Of a DNA stretch of 64,000 bases, positions 8,090-16,436 are shown one piece after another (position 1 is the stretch's first letter; every line of letters starts with the position of its first letter). The stretch spans positions 45,415-109,414 of the forward strand of contig SWDG01000025.1 in the NCBI GenBank assembly GCA_005116965.1, written 5' to 3'. The translations under genes and the position numbers were made by a program. The DNA comes from Nitrospira sp. GTDB lineage: Bacteria; Nitrospirota; Nitrospiria; Nitrospirales; Nitrospiraceae. The notes below the pieces were generated by a model that was not told where the DNA came from, ran no database searches, and saw nothing but the letters and a program-made list of their open reading frames with translations.

Positions 8090-8118
8090 GTTATACCGAA
8101 TTCACACTGGCGTCACAA
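8090..8118 (-). promoter_or_regulatory. sigma-70-like promoter giving a leaderless transcript
   Basis: On the minus strand TTGTGA (8118-8113), 17-bp spacer, TATAAC (8095-8090). The expected start of transcription, about seven bases further, coincides with the GTG start codon at 8083, which also lacks a Shine-Dalgarno. Confidence 0.5.
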
Positions 8119-8168
8119 CCGGGGGGAGCCGCATTGACAGCCCATTTCCCCTGGGCTAAGGTCGCGGC

Positions 8169-9059
8169 ATGTCTGGTCCGCCCGCGTCATCATCCGCTTC
8201 CTCTAGAATTTCTTGGTCTGCGCTTGCCCGATTAATCCGGCTGCCAAACCAGACTGGTACCTATCTCTTACTCCTGCCTACGCTATGGAGCCTCGTGCTG
8301 GCCACCCGAGGGATTCCTCCCCCTCACCTCTTAGTTATTTTCATCGGCGGATCGTTCCTCATGAGAAGCGCTGGCGTCATAATGAACGATTTAGCGGATG
8401 AAACATTTGACAAGCAAGTCGCACGGACCAAGACGCGTCCATTGGCTTCTGGCGAATTGTCACGCCGCCATGCGCTGATCCTACTCAGCCTGCTGCTTGT
8501 CGTGGCGGCAAGCCTTCTGTTCTTCCTTCTGCCGATCGTAACCTGGCTCGCCCCGGTCGCGGTCTTTCTTGCCGCCCTCTACCCATACTCCAAACGATGG
8601 ATCCACATCCCACAAGCCATGCTTGGCATTGCGTTCGGCTGGGGAACGATCATGGCCTGGGCTGCAGTGCGAGGACAATTGGAGAGCTCAGCGTGGTGTC
8701 TCTTTGGAGCAACCGCCGCCTGGGCCATAGCCTATGACACGATCTACGCGATCCAAGACCAGGAGGATGATCGACGCGTTGGGGTCAAGTCCGCCGCCCT
8801 GTACTTTGGGGCTTTGGTTCACCAAGGCGTGGGATTGGCGTTCAGTATCATGCTGGCGTGCTTGATCGCCGCAGGGTGGTTTGCTCAGCTCAGGTGGCCA
8901 TATTATGCAGCGCTATTGGGCGTGTCGGTATTTTTCATACTACAGGTCATGCGCCTGCGGAGGCCGATGACACCGACTCACGCGTTCGCCATGTTTCGCG
9001 CACACGTTTGGGCAGGCGCTGCCATCCTTCTCGGATTACTCGTCGGGTTAGTGGGTTAG
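8169..9059 (+). CDS. ubiA: 4-hydroxybenzoate polyprenyltransferase (UbiA family)
   Basis: 296 residues, multi-pass membrane protein. It joins a polyprenyl diphosphate to an aromatic acceptor, in UbiA the 4-hydroxybenzoate step of ubiquinone synthesis. Both Asp-rich motifs that bind Mg-diphosphate are present: NDLADETFDKQVARTKTRPL (residues about 75-95) and YDTIYAIQDQEDDRRVGVKS (about 192-211). The second is the variant usual for UbiA proper. The short Ser/Pro-rich N-terminus is followed by about eight hydrophobic helices. The gene converges with the respiratory cluster and overlaps the last cytochrome gene by four bases at its stop. The actual aromatic acceptor in a menaquinone-using organism could differ, so quinone type is not settled by this gene. 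Confidence 0.9.
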   Translation: MSGPPASSSASSRISWSALARLIRLPNQTGTYLLLLPTLWSLVLATRGIPPPHLLVIFIGGSFLMRSAGVIMNDLADETFDKQVARTKTRPLASGELSRRHALILLSLLLVVAASLLFFLLPIVTWLAPVAVFLAALYPYSKRWIHIPQAMLGIAFGWGTIMAWAAVRGQLESSAWCLFGATAAWAIAYDTIYAIQDQEDDRRVGVKSAALYFGALVHQGVGLAFSIMLACLIAAGWFAQLRWPYYAALLGVSVFFILQVMRLRRPMTPTHAFAMFRAHVWAGAAILLGLLVGLVG

Positions 9060-10081
9060 GGCTTTTCGACCGGCTTCTCGGCTACAGGTTCAGACTTTGG
9101 CGCCCGTAAAGTGGCTACATACATCGTCACAGCTTTAGCATCCGCATCATTCAAACCCAAGGCCGGCATTCGCGTGTGCGCATCCATCGCCTGTGGATTC
9201 TTGAGCCAACGATACACCCACGTGGCATTCAAGCGAAATCCAGCTCGATCCAACGCGGGACCGATCTTACCACCTTCACCGCCGACATTGTGGCACCCGT
9301 TGCAGCCATACTTATTTTCATAGAGTTGTTTGCCACGATCGACCAATTTTGCAACGTCTGCAGGCTTAGCCGTTAGATCGGGCCTAGGAATACTGAGTCC
9401 CTTTCCCGCTCTCGTAGAGAAATTGTTGAGGGCGACCTGGGTCACATCCATCTCTTTCTTGGCTTGCCCCATCGCTGCCTGTTCAGCCGCATAGGCCGAT
9501 TCATCCACATCGACATCTTTCTTCAACTGCTCGCTCTTCCGCTCCGCTTCGTCGCTGGCTTTCTTCTCGGCGGCTTCGTAGGCCTGCTTGGCCTGTTCAA
9601 ACTTGGCCTGTGCAGTCTTCAGTCCCTCTTCCAAGGAGGTCTTGCGTGCCGCGACGTTAAACTCCATCTTCGCCCCATGCAACGTGCGCACATATCCAAC
9701 GATTGACCAGAGTTCATCCTCAGAGAGCGTATATTTAAAGGTCGGCATTGTGGGCACGGCAAAGTCGTCGTCTCCGATCGTATCTCCACCTTCCTCACTG
9801 GTGTCCAGCATGTCCCGCGAGATGGTCGCAAAGAGTTCCTCATCCTTGAACGTGCTCATTTCTGACTTATTAGACAAATCCTTGGGCTTTGGATCGGGCA
9901 TAGCCGACCAATTAAACCCTTCGTTTTGCTTCCCGCTCTCGCCGTGACAATCGCTGCAATAGTGGGTATAGAGTTCATGGCCACGCTTTTCCTGTTCGTT
10001 GGCGCAGCCACCGGTGATGAAAGCCATGCCTCCGATCACTCCCACTGCCAATCCTATGATACCCAGCCTTGGCGCCTTCAT
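9056..10081 (-). CDS. diheme cytochrome c with coiled-coil linker
   Basis: 341 residues. An N-terminal signal or membrane anchor ends near TGGC (possible lipoprotein). The first haem site CSDCH is in residues 40-45, with a candidate Met ligand in VPTMPTFKY. Residues about 150-225 are a highly charged Ala/Lys/Glu/Gln coiled coil (TAQAKFEQAKQAYEAAEKKA). The second domain has CNGCH and a late Met in HTRMPALGL. It is the last gene of the bc/bd-like cluster, so it probably passes electrons in the periplasm between the quinol-oxidising complex and a terminal acceptor. The ATG at 10081 is chosen (AAGG nine bases upstream); a GTG at 10087 overlapping the upstream stop is an alternative. Confidence 0.9.
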   Translation of the reverse strand: MKAPRLGIIGLAVGVIGGMAFITGGCANEQEKRGHELYTHYCSDCHGESGKQNEGFNWSAMPDPKPKDLSNKSEMSTFKDEELFATISRDMLDTSEEGGDTIGDDDFAVPTMPTFKYTLSEDELWSIVGYVRTLHGAKMEFNVAARKTSLEEGLKTAQAKFEQAKQAYEAAEKKASDEAERKSEQLKKDVDVDESAYAAEQAAMGQAKKEMDVTQVALNNFSTRAGKGLSIPRPDLTAKPADVAKLVDRGKQLYENKYGCNGCHNVGGEGGKIGPALDRAGFRLNATWVYRWLKNPQAMDAHTRMPALGLNDADAKAVTMYVATLRAPKSEPVAEKPVEKP

Positions 10082-10083
10082 GC

Positions 10084-10911
10084 TCACTGCCCTTTCTTGA
10101 GTTTTCGGATCAGGACAAACTGAAATCCCAAGCCCAATGCAGCAGCGATCGCCGCGTACATATAGCCGGAATAATCAGGCGGGGCATCGGCTCGGAAATA
10201 CCACCAAGACGAGACCGCTTTTTGAGACCCCTTTTCAACCAACTCGCCGACGGCATCTTTTCGTCCGTCCCATACTGCAAAGGAGATACTCATGAATTGT
10301 CCAGCCGTAATTTGCACATCCTCATCAGCATGCCCGGTCAACAATTTCCTTGAAAATACGACTTTCCATGTCCCGTTTGAATAGACGCCCTTGGCTGTCA
10401 CATCCTGATGTTCTTGTGGCTTTAATGTCCCAAAACCTTTCGCACTCATGTCGATGGCCTTGCCGGTCTTATTTTTCCAGAACCAAATATTGACCGGCCC
10501 GCCTTCTACCTGGAGCATTGGCTGGCCATGGGCGAAATGTGCCTTCTTATCACCCACCATAAACTCCAGTGCTGCTGCGTCATCGGGATCCTGAGTAGGA
10601 TCGGCATATTCCACCAGCACCGCCACTTGTGTACCGTCATGCAAGGCACGCACGCTTACATCCTTCACAGTCACTTCCTGAATACGATTCTGCCAATGGA
10701 CTTGCGGTGACATTGGAAACGTCGCAGGCGGCGCACTGCTCCAGACTGCCGCGCTTGGATCATCTACGGGTACGGCCCCAGTCAGAAGCGTCGCTCGAAC
10801 CGAGACACTCTCTTGTGCATAGCCAAGCGATGCTCCACCAATAATCATGGCTGCGATTGCTGCCGTTCCATCCCGCAAAACCCGTTTCATGATGCGATTC
10901 GCCGGTTTCAT
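10084..10911 (-). CDS. EB_dh-type haem b-binding protein (NXR/ethylbenzene dehydrogenase gamma-like)
   Basis: 275 residues. A signal peptide ends at GYAQ. The body resembles the beta-sandwich, haem b-binding gamma subunits of ethylbenzene dehydrogenase, nitrate reductase-like and nitrite oxidoreductase enzymes: VSVRALHDGTQVAVLVEYAD, WKVVFSRKL, QFMSISFAVWDG and WWYFRADAP. A C-terminal helix (YMYAAIAAALGLGFQFVLIR) anchors it in the membrane. No CXXCH is present. Its place among cytochrome c and quinol-oxidase genes suggests a haem b relay in this complex, not in a molybdenum enzyme, since no molybdopterin subunit is nearby. The ATG at 10911 is preferred; a TTG at 10935 is weaker. Confidence 0.82.
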   Translation of the reverse strand: MKPANRIMKRVLRDGTAAIAAMIIGGASLGYAQESVSVRATLLTGAVPVDDPSAAVWSSAPPATFPMSPQVHWQNRIQEVTVKDVSVRALHDGTQVAVLVEYADPTQDPDDAAALEFMVGDKKAHFAHGQPMLQVEGGPVNIWFWKNKTGKAIDMSAKGFGTLKPQEHQDVTAKGVYSNGTWKVVFSRKLLTGHADEDVQITAGQFMSISFAVWDGRKDAVGELVEKGSQKAVSSWWYFRADAPPDYSGYMYAAIAAALGLGFQFVLIRKLKKGQ

Positions 10912-10963
10912 GCTGTCCTCGTGCTCCCTCCACAACTAGATCGATCCACGCTGTTCTTTCCTG

Positions 10964-11680
10964 CTACTCCCAGGTTCGTGGGGATTGATGCGCACCGTCG
11001 TACTCACCTAAGATAATCTTCCAAATCCATTCATCGGGCAACTCGACTTCCCAACGAGGCATAGCGGACTTCCATGGTGCACCTTCAATCGGAAGACCGA
11101 CGCCGCCCTTTTTGATGCGCCAGAATAGATAGCTTTCTTGCAACATGGCAATCGTCGTGGGGTCGGCAAAATTGGCAGGGGCCGGAATGAATCCACGAGC
11201 CGCCGGCCCCTTCCCGTCAAAGTTTCCACCATGACAGGGTGAGCAATAGGCGGCATAAAAGCCCTTCCCCTGCATAATATTGTCAGGAGTCTTAGGAACG
11301 GGATTTGACAGGCCTGTATATTCGCCTGGCGGTGCTGGATGAATCGTTCGGCTTTCCGTTGGAGGGAGGTCGCTCACTGCCGTACTTCCGTATGTTTGCC
11401 AGCCCACCAGCAACGGAAACAGAATGAACACCCCATAGCGAAGTGCTTGCAGACCGCCGATGTTCTCTCCGGTCAGAAATCGTTGAATCGGATTCCAGAA
11501 GGCATCCTTCGATTCACCGCTCACTGTTTCAAACATGAAAATGCCGCCTGCAGTCAGCAAGAGATACAGAAATATGAGGCTGGAGGGAAGGGGGGCAGAG
11601 CCAGGTATGTTAGGCAACCCAAACTTCAGAAAGGCATACATGGCGACCATGAGAATGATTGGCTTCCCTAACGCTCCCAT
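10964..11680 (-). CDS. membrane-anchored monoheme cytochrome c
   Basis: 238 residues. Three hydrophobic helices in the first 105 residues (PIILMVAMYAFLKFGL, SLIFLYLLLTAGGIFMF, GVFILFPLLVGW) precede a periplasmic cytochrome c domain with one CSPCH site followed by GGNFDGKGPAARGF and a candidate Met ligand in KSAMPRW. Such N-terminal anchors keep the haem close to the membrane complex. The ATG at 11680 has GGAAGG upstream. It lies 15 bases after the preceding cytochrome gene and is evidently part of the same operon. Confidence 0.9.
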   Translation of the reverse strand: MGALGKPIILMVAMYAFLKFGLPNIPGSAPLPSSLIFLYLLLTAGGIFMFETVSGESKDAFWNPIQRFLTGENIGGLQALRYGVFILFPLLVGWQTYGSTAVSDLPPTESRTIHPAPPGEYTGLSNPVPKTPDNIMQGKGFYAAYCSPCHGGNFDGKGPAARGFIPAPANFADPTTIAMLQESYLFWRIKKGGVGLPIEGAPWKSAMPRWEVELPDEWIWKIILGEYDGAHQSPRTWE

Positions 11681-11695
11681 AACAATCCTTCCTCC

Positions 11696-12319
11696 CTAAT
11701 TCGTGTGTGCGTCGGCAACAAGCGCAGCTTGCGCGGCCTTCACCGGCGCAGACGGGGCCTTCCCAGGGATATCGAGCTCCGACGTGCTGACAGAGATCGG
11801 CTCCCCGCTCATTTGCTGCAGAAACGCGATAATGGCCAATATTTCATTCTTCGAAAGTCCGATCGGATCCTTATTGATAGCTGGCATCGTGGCTGGATAG
11901 TCCTTCGGCACGCCACCATGGCGGTAATCCTTATACACGAACGCCTGGGGATCCGTTAGGCTTTCAAAGAGGAAATCCTTGCTCAACTTAGCGCCGATTC
12001 CCTTCAAATCCGGACAACGGGCGGATTCACTTGGCCCGATGGAATGACACAGTGCACATTGGCCTTTGCTGAAGAAGACCGTCTGGCCGATGGCAGCAAT
12101 ATCAGTCGGTGTCTTGATATTGGCAATATCGATCTTTTCCTCGGCAGGAGGCAGAGAGGCCAGCTGGGGTACGGCAAGCGACATCAGTGCAAACAACCCC
12201 AGCACGATGGCAACGAATCCCGTCACCCTCACAAACACGGCCTTGATGAACAAGAGGATCAGAATGCCGATCCCAATGATGGACAGTGCGATTAATTGTA
12301 GTTGTGCGACTTCACTCAT
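11696..12319 (-). CDS. membrane-anchored monoheme cytochrome c
   Basis: 207 residues. Two transmembrane helices (LIALSIIGIGILILLFIKAV and VTGFVAIVLGLFALMSLAV) lead into a cytochrome c domain with CALCHSIGPSES and a candidate Met ligand in YPATMPAI. Its organisation resembles the cytochrome c partner of bc-type complexes. The C-terminus is Ala/Pro-rich. The ATG at 12319 follows GAGGG. The gene follows the second bd-like protein by 79 bases. Confidence 0.9.
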   Translation of the reverse strand: MSEVAQLQLIALSIIGIGILILLFIKAVFVRVTGFVAIVLGLFALMSLAVPQLASLPPAEEKIDIANIKTPTDIAAIGQTVFFSKGQCALCHSIGPSESARCPDLKGIGAKLSKDFLFESLTDPQAFVYKDYRHGGVPKDYPATMPAINKDPIGLSKNEILAIIAFLQQMSGEPISVSTSELDIPGKAPSAPVKAAQAALVADAHTN

Positions 12320-12398
12320 GGGCCCTCGAATGTTAAGTGCTGAGTTCTTAGTTTTTCGTTCTGGACTTAAAACTCACAATCAAAAATCAAAATTATCT

Positions 12399-14231
12399 CT
12401 ATCTCTGTGACCGCTCTTCTGGAGCCCCTCCGGCCATCGCAGGAATGCCGTGCGGCAGCTCTCCCTTCCCCTGTCCTGGAGCCGTTTTGTACTTATCGCC
12501 CATAGTCGCGACCCAAAAGATAAACGCCACGATAAGGCAGAAGGAAAACGTACAGAAGGCCATAATAAACGACGCGCTGCCCAACGCCGGCGAATAGGCA
12601 TAGGGCGAGGTATCGCGCATGACTCCGTACACATGCCAGTGGACACGGGACGAGGACCGCGCATAGCCCATCAAGGTCATGAGGAGAATGACCATGATGG
12701 CATTGAGAACCAAGGAATACCCAGCGCGTGGCGGCATGCCCCCCCACACCATCTCTGTCGTTGTTTTTGCGCTCTTGAGCAACAGCGCCGTCAACGGCGT
12801 GATCGTCAGAATCACAAAGATGACGATCAGCACTTGAGACGTAGAGAAATAATTGATGCGGACAATCGCCGGCACGAAATACCCCCAGACGCCGAGGACG
12901 ATGACCGCAAGGCTGGCCAACACCAACACGGCACCCATGACCGCTTTCGCTAGCTTCGCCCACCCGGCTGTATCCTGTTTCCCTGCCCGCCAATACATCA
13001 CGAAGCTCATGAAGGTAATAAGAATCATGAGGTTCGACACCGTCATTTTTGCCGACATGACTCCCAAGACTCCAAGTAATGGGTGGTGGGCTCCTCCCAT
13101 TTTCTGGGCCTCTTCAATGCTGGCCACAAGGGAGTGCGGGGTCATCCACACGGCAAGACACAGCAACAGACTGACTAACATCATCAACATGGCTCGGCGA
13201 TATTTACCCTCTGACCCGGGAATTCGATAGGTAATCCCCAGCCAAAAATAATAGTTCGAGCCGAGGAACAGGACACCGATCAACATGGCCTGGAGAATGA
13301 AGAGCCAGGACAGAAATCCTCCCATCAGGGTAATGCCCATCTGCTGGTTGTACTGGTAGATTTCCCGCATGAGCCAATAGCCGGCAAACGGGAGGGCCAG
13401 CAGACCGAACACACCGATAAAGTTGCCGACATACCCCATCCAATCGTAATGTTCTCGCTCTTCAGGACTCTTCACCGATAAATACCGGACACCGGCATAG
13501 GCCCCGCAGATATAACCTCCAAGGACGACGTTCGCGATAAGGCGATGGATGTTGATCGGCCACCAGGTTGGATTCCACGTTGCCGCCCAGGCCCTCTCAA
13601 AGGCGGTCCCGTCTGCAAGCACAACCGGGCTGGACTGGAACGTAGCCCAGGCATTGGGGATAATCATAATGAATAAGGCAAAGAAGTTCAGGAGAAACCC
13701 GAGAAACACATGCAAGGTCTTCTTCCTGCCATCCTGCATGGCATCCCACCCATACCAATACAGATACAGCGTCGCCGTTTCTAATAAGAACAGGAGGCAA
13801 TAGAGCAAGAAGGAGGGGAAAAAGACGTCTGTCAAATAATTCATCAGTTTGGGGTAGAACGCCACCAATAGAAACAACAGAATGCCACCAAACAACGCGG
13901 TGGTCGAATAGGCGGAAGTCAGGAGCTTGGTAAACTCCTTGGCGAGCTTGTCATAACGCTTCTCGCCTCCCCTCCAGGCAATGACTTCGCACAGCCAGGC
14001 AAACATTGGCACACCTAAAACGAACCCGGCCAATAAGAGATGCAACTGGGCAACGATCCAAACAAGATTCCGACTGCCGACGTAAGGAATATCGCGATAC
14101 TCTGTAGGACCCGCAGTTGTTCCCTCGGCTGCAATCCCGACTGAAGGAAGGGCTAGCCATCCCGCCATCAACAAGAGACCTGCGAGCCATTCGCCGTGAC
14201 TCCCGACGGCCCGGAGAGCTCGTTGAACCAT
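12399..14231 (-). CDS. cytochrome bd-like (CydA-related) membrane protein, second copy
   Basis: 610 residues and about 13-14 transmembrane helices. It carries an N-terminal signal sequence ending near SVGIAAEG, which ordinary CydA lacks. The segment LVWIVAQLHLLLAGFVLG contains H64, equivalent in position to the CydA haem ligand His19. NIHRLIANVVLGGYICGAYA matches the helix with the second haem b His. The CydA Q-loop signature (GRQPW) is not found, so quinol binding is doubtful. As I recall, Nitrospira genomes carry several such proteins and one was proposed as an unusual terminal oxidase. The ATG at 14231 has AAGGGG eight bases upstream. No cydB-like gene is nearby. Confidence 0.85.
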   Translation of the reverse strand: MVQRALRAVGSHGEWLAGLLLMAGWLALPSVGIAAEGTTAGPTEYRDIPYVGSRNLVWIVAQLHLLLAGFVLGVPMFAWLCEVIAWRGGEKRYDKLAKEFTKLLTSAYSTTALFGGILLFLLVAFYPKLMNYLTDVFFPSFLLYCLLFLLETATLYLYWYGWDAMQDGRKKTLHVFLGFLLNFFALFIMIIPNAWATFQSSPVVLADGTAFERAWAATWNPTWWPINIHRLIANVVLGGYICGAYAGVRYLSVKSPEEREHYDWMGYVGNFIGVFGLLALPFAGYWLMREIYQYNQQMGITLMGGFLSWLFILQAMLIGVLFLGSNYYFWLGITYRIPGSEGKYRRAMLMMLVSLLLCLAVWMTPHSLVASIEEAQKMGGAHHPLLGVLGVMSAKMTVSNLMILITFMSFVMYWRAGKQDTAGWAKLAKAVMGAVLVLASLAVIVLGVWGYFVPAIVRINYFSTSQVLIVIFVILTITPLTALLLKSAKTTTEMVWGGMPPRAGYSLVLNAIMVILLMTLMGYARSSSRVHWHVYGVMRDTSPYAYSPALGSASFIMAFCTFSFCLIVAFIFWVATMGDKYKTAPGQGKGELPHGIPAMAGGAPEERSQR

Positions 14232-14274
14232 ACTAACCCCTTGCTGTATGACCCTCACCTCATCACCTCGTAAG

Positions 14275-15279
14275 TTACGGTTTCGTCTTGGCAGAGGAGT
14301 CCTTAGCCTTTTCACTTTCGGTCTTCCCCTTGCCCTTTTCTTTTTGATCTATTGTGGCGACCTTTTGCTGCTCCATCGCCCCAATTTGTGCCGCAAGCGT
14401 CGCAATACGCTGAGTACTGCTGTTCAACGACTCGACCGGCTTGAAGACCGGCTCGACCCGTATGTCAGGCTTTTTACAGCATTCATGCGGATGGGGAGTC
14501 GTCACAGGAAGTATCGACCAAAACATCAGCGAGAACACGACGCCCACACCAGCCAACGACGTCAACATCAGCCCTTGATCGGTCGGCACCCGCATTAAAT
14601 CCCAACGGGTAATGAGCCCTTGATAATTTTCAGACACCGGACGGGCAATTTCCGCCATGCGTCGAATGCTCTGCCCAAGAATGGAAATCCCGATGACCGA
14701 CAAAACGATCAAGACTGCGGACGAAATAGATCCCCAAATCGTGAGCTCAAGACCGATTCGTTCCGCAATAGGAAGACCTGTATCGAAAAGGTGTCTCATG
14801 CTTTCCATTTCGGCCATCGAGTGCGACGCAGCGATGGAAATTTCCGTAACCCGGCTGACAATACACCAGAGGAGCGGAAAAAAGAAAGTCCCAATGAGCG
14901 CTGCCCTCCACCAAATCGCAAAGCCAAGACCATCATAGGGTGGCTCTTTCCGAAGTCGTTCCAAGAAGAACGTTCTCCCAACCAGTCCCAGCGCCCAAAT
15001 GTCGACCGGAATCGACATCCCAAAAATAATCGGCAGACCAATCCCTTCACCAAACTGCCCCTCAAACATGGCAATGATGATGGGAACGGCGAAGACGGTC
15101 ATGGGACTGGCAAATAATATCAAGAAGGCAAGACCGAACCTTCCTTCAAAATGCGCCAAACCCATCGTCATGGCAAGCACCGCAAACACCGCCTTAATCG
15201 GAATCCCAGTCCAACAGGCAGACCAAAGGATGCTGAACCCGATCTTCGTCGGAGACATCGATTCGCGATCTTCAGCCAT
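14275..15279 (-). CDS. unknown membrane protein of the bc/bd-like cluster
   Basis: 334 residues, about seven hydrophobic helices, then a Lys/Glu-rich tail after residue 270 (a short coiled coil, TQRIATLAAQIGAMEQQK, followed by KGKGKTESEKAKDSSAKTKP). No CXXCH. A few His residues lie near predicted helices (MGLAHFEGRFG; PHPHECCKKPD before the tail). I do not recognise a family. It sits between cytochrome b and the second CydA-like gene with gaps of 18 and 43 bases, so it is probably a structural subunit or assembly factor of the respiratory complex. The HPHECC motif could bind metal; this is inference. Confidence 0.8.
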   Translation of the reverse strand: MAEDRESMSPTKIGFSILWSACWTGIPIKAVFAVLAMTMGLAHFEGRFGLAFLILFASPMTVFAVPIIIAMFEGQFGEGIGLPIIFGMSIPVDIWALGLVGRTFFLERLRKEPPYDGLGFAIWWRAALIGTFFFPLLWCIVSRVTEISIAASHSMAEMESMRHLFDTGLPIAERIGLELTIWGSISSAVLIVLSVIGISILGQSIRRMAEIARPVSENYQGLITRWDLMRVPTDQGLMLTSLAGVGVVFSLMFWSILPVTTPHPHECCKKPDIRVEPVFKPVESLNSSTQRIATLAAQIGAMEQQKVATIDQKEKGKGKTESEKAKDSSAKTKP

Positions 15280-15297
15280 GGCTAATCTATCCTAGGA

Positions 15298-16425
15298 CTA
15301 ATCCAAAAACTCTCGGTTAATCACCGATGCAACCGTGAACAAGAGAATGAAAACCATGATCGCAATCCAGCTGATGAGGGCAATCGGTCGCTTGAAAATA
15401 TTCCGCTCGGGATCCTTGTCGATGAACGGGAGCGCGACAAGCAATACCATGAAGGCAACCGGCAACGCCACCGCCCCCATAAATTGACCGAACTCACCCG
15501 CGAACAATTTCAACCGGAGCAGCTGGAAGTAAAACAGAAAGTACCATTCAGGTTCAGGATGATAGTCCCCTGGGTCTGGCGCAGCCTCGTCTAATAGGAC
15601 GACCGGTTCCCAAAGAGCCAAGGCGCAGATACTGACGAAGACGAACGCCATCCCGACCATGTCTTTCCAAATCTGACGGGGAAAGAAGTAGTCGGTCTTC
15701 GCCTTGAGCTCTTCCACTGTACCGGTAAAGGGTCCAGCGGGAGCGGCCACGCGAAACAGAAAGAGATGGAGTCCGGCGAGGGCCATAAGTGCAGCAGGGA
15801 GAACCATCACGTGCAGGACGAAGAATCGGCTCAATGTCATCTGCCCAGGAGTGGGGCCCCCTTTCAGAAATCGAGCAATAAAATCGCCGATAACGGGGGT
15901 CTTATCCAAAATTTCGACACCAACCGTCGTCGCCCAGAACGCCCGCTGGTCCCAAGGCAAGAGATAGCCTGTAAATCCGAAGGTGATCACCACACCGAAT
16001 AGGGCCAGCCCGACGATCCAGAGTAACTCTCGAGGCTTTTTATACGCGCCCCAGAGAAATACCTGCGACATGTGGGCGATCACACAGACCACCATCGCAC
16101 TGGACCCCCAAAAATGGTAGCCCAGGAGGAACCAGCCATAATCAACGTCGTGAATAATATATTGCGTACTGGCCCAGGCGTGGTCTGCCGTCGGCACATA
16201 ATAGAACATCAGCAACGTGCCCGTCAGCGCCTGCATCGCAAAGATGAACAACAGGATAGAGCCGAACACATAGGCCCAACGAGACCCACCAGGAAGCGGC
16301 TCATTGAGCATCTTGGCCTGCATTTCCTTGAGGCCAACACGTTCGTCTAGGAAAGCGACAAGCCTTTCGATCGCGCTGGGCTGATGATCGGAAATCGTTG
16401 CAGGGGATGAATGCTTACTATCCAT
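15298..16425 (-). CDS. cytochrome b of the bc1/b6f-type complex
   Basis: 375 residues, multi-pass. It oxidises quinol together with the Rieske protein. Two haem b ligand pairs are present: GYHFWGSSAMVVCVIAH spaced HX13H, and LHVMVLPAALMALAGLH spaced HX14H. The longer second spacing is the b6-type arrangement. The Qo motif is PEWY (YHPEPEWYFLFYFQLL), and unlike b6f the b6 and subunit-IV parts are joined in one chain. The ATG at 16425 is preferred; a TTG at 16440 would overlap the Rieske stop. The gene directly follows the Rieske gene, the usual order in petA/petB or fbcF/fbcB operons. Confidence 0.93.
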   Translation of the reverse strand: MDSKHSSPATISDHQPSAIERLVAFLDERVGLKEMQAKMLNEPLPGGSRWAYVFGSILLFIFAMQALTGTLLMFYYVPTADHAWASTQYIIHDVDYGWFLLGYHFWGSSAMVVCVIAHMSQVFLWGAYKKPRELLWIVGLALFGVVITFGFTGYLLPWDQRAFWATTVGVEILDKTPVIGDFIARFLKGGPTPGQMTLSRFFVLHVMVLPAALMALAGLHLFLFRVAAPAGPFTGTVEELKAKTDYFFPRQIWKDMVGMAFVFVSICALALWEPVVLLDEAAPDPGDYHPEPEWYFLFYFQLLRLKLFAGEFGQFMGAVALPVAFMVLLVALPFIDKDPERNIFKRPIALISWIAIMVFILLFTVASVINREFLD

Positions 16426-16436
16426 ATCGGCAGCTT

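Noticed and set aside
12399..14315. Long form of the second CydA-like protein (638 residues)
   Set aside because: The extra N-terminus overlaps the previous gene and lacks a signal peptide; ATG 14231 has a good Shine-Dalgarno.
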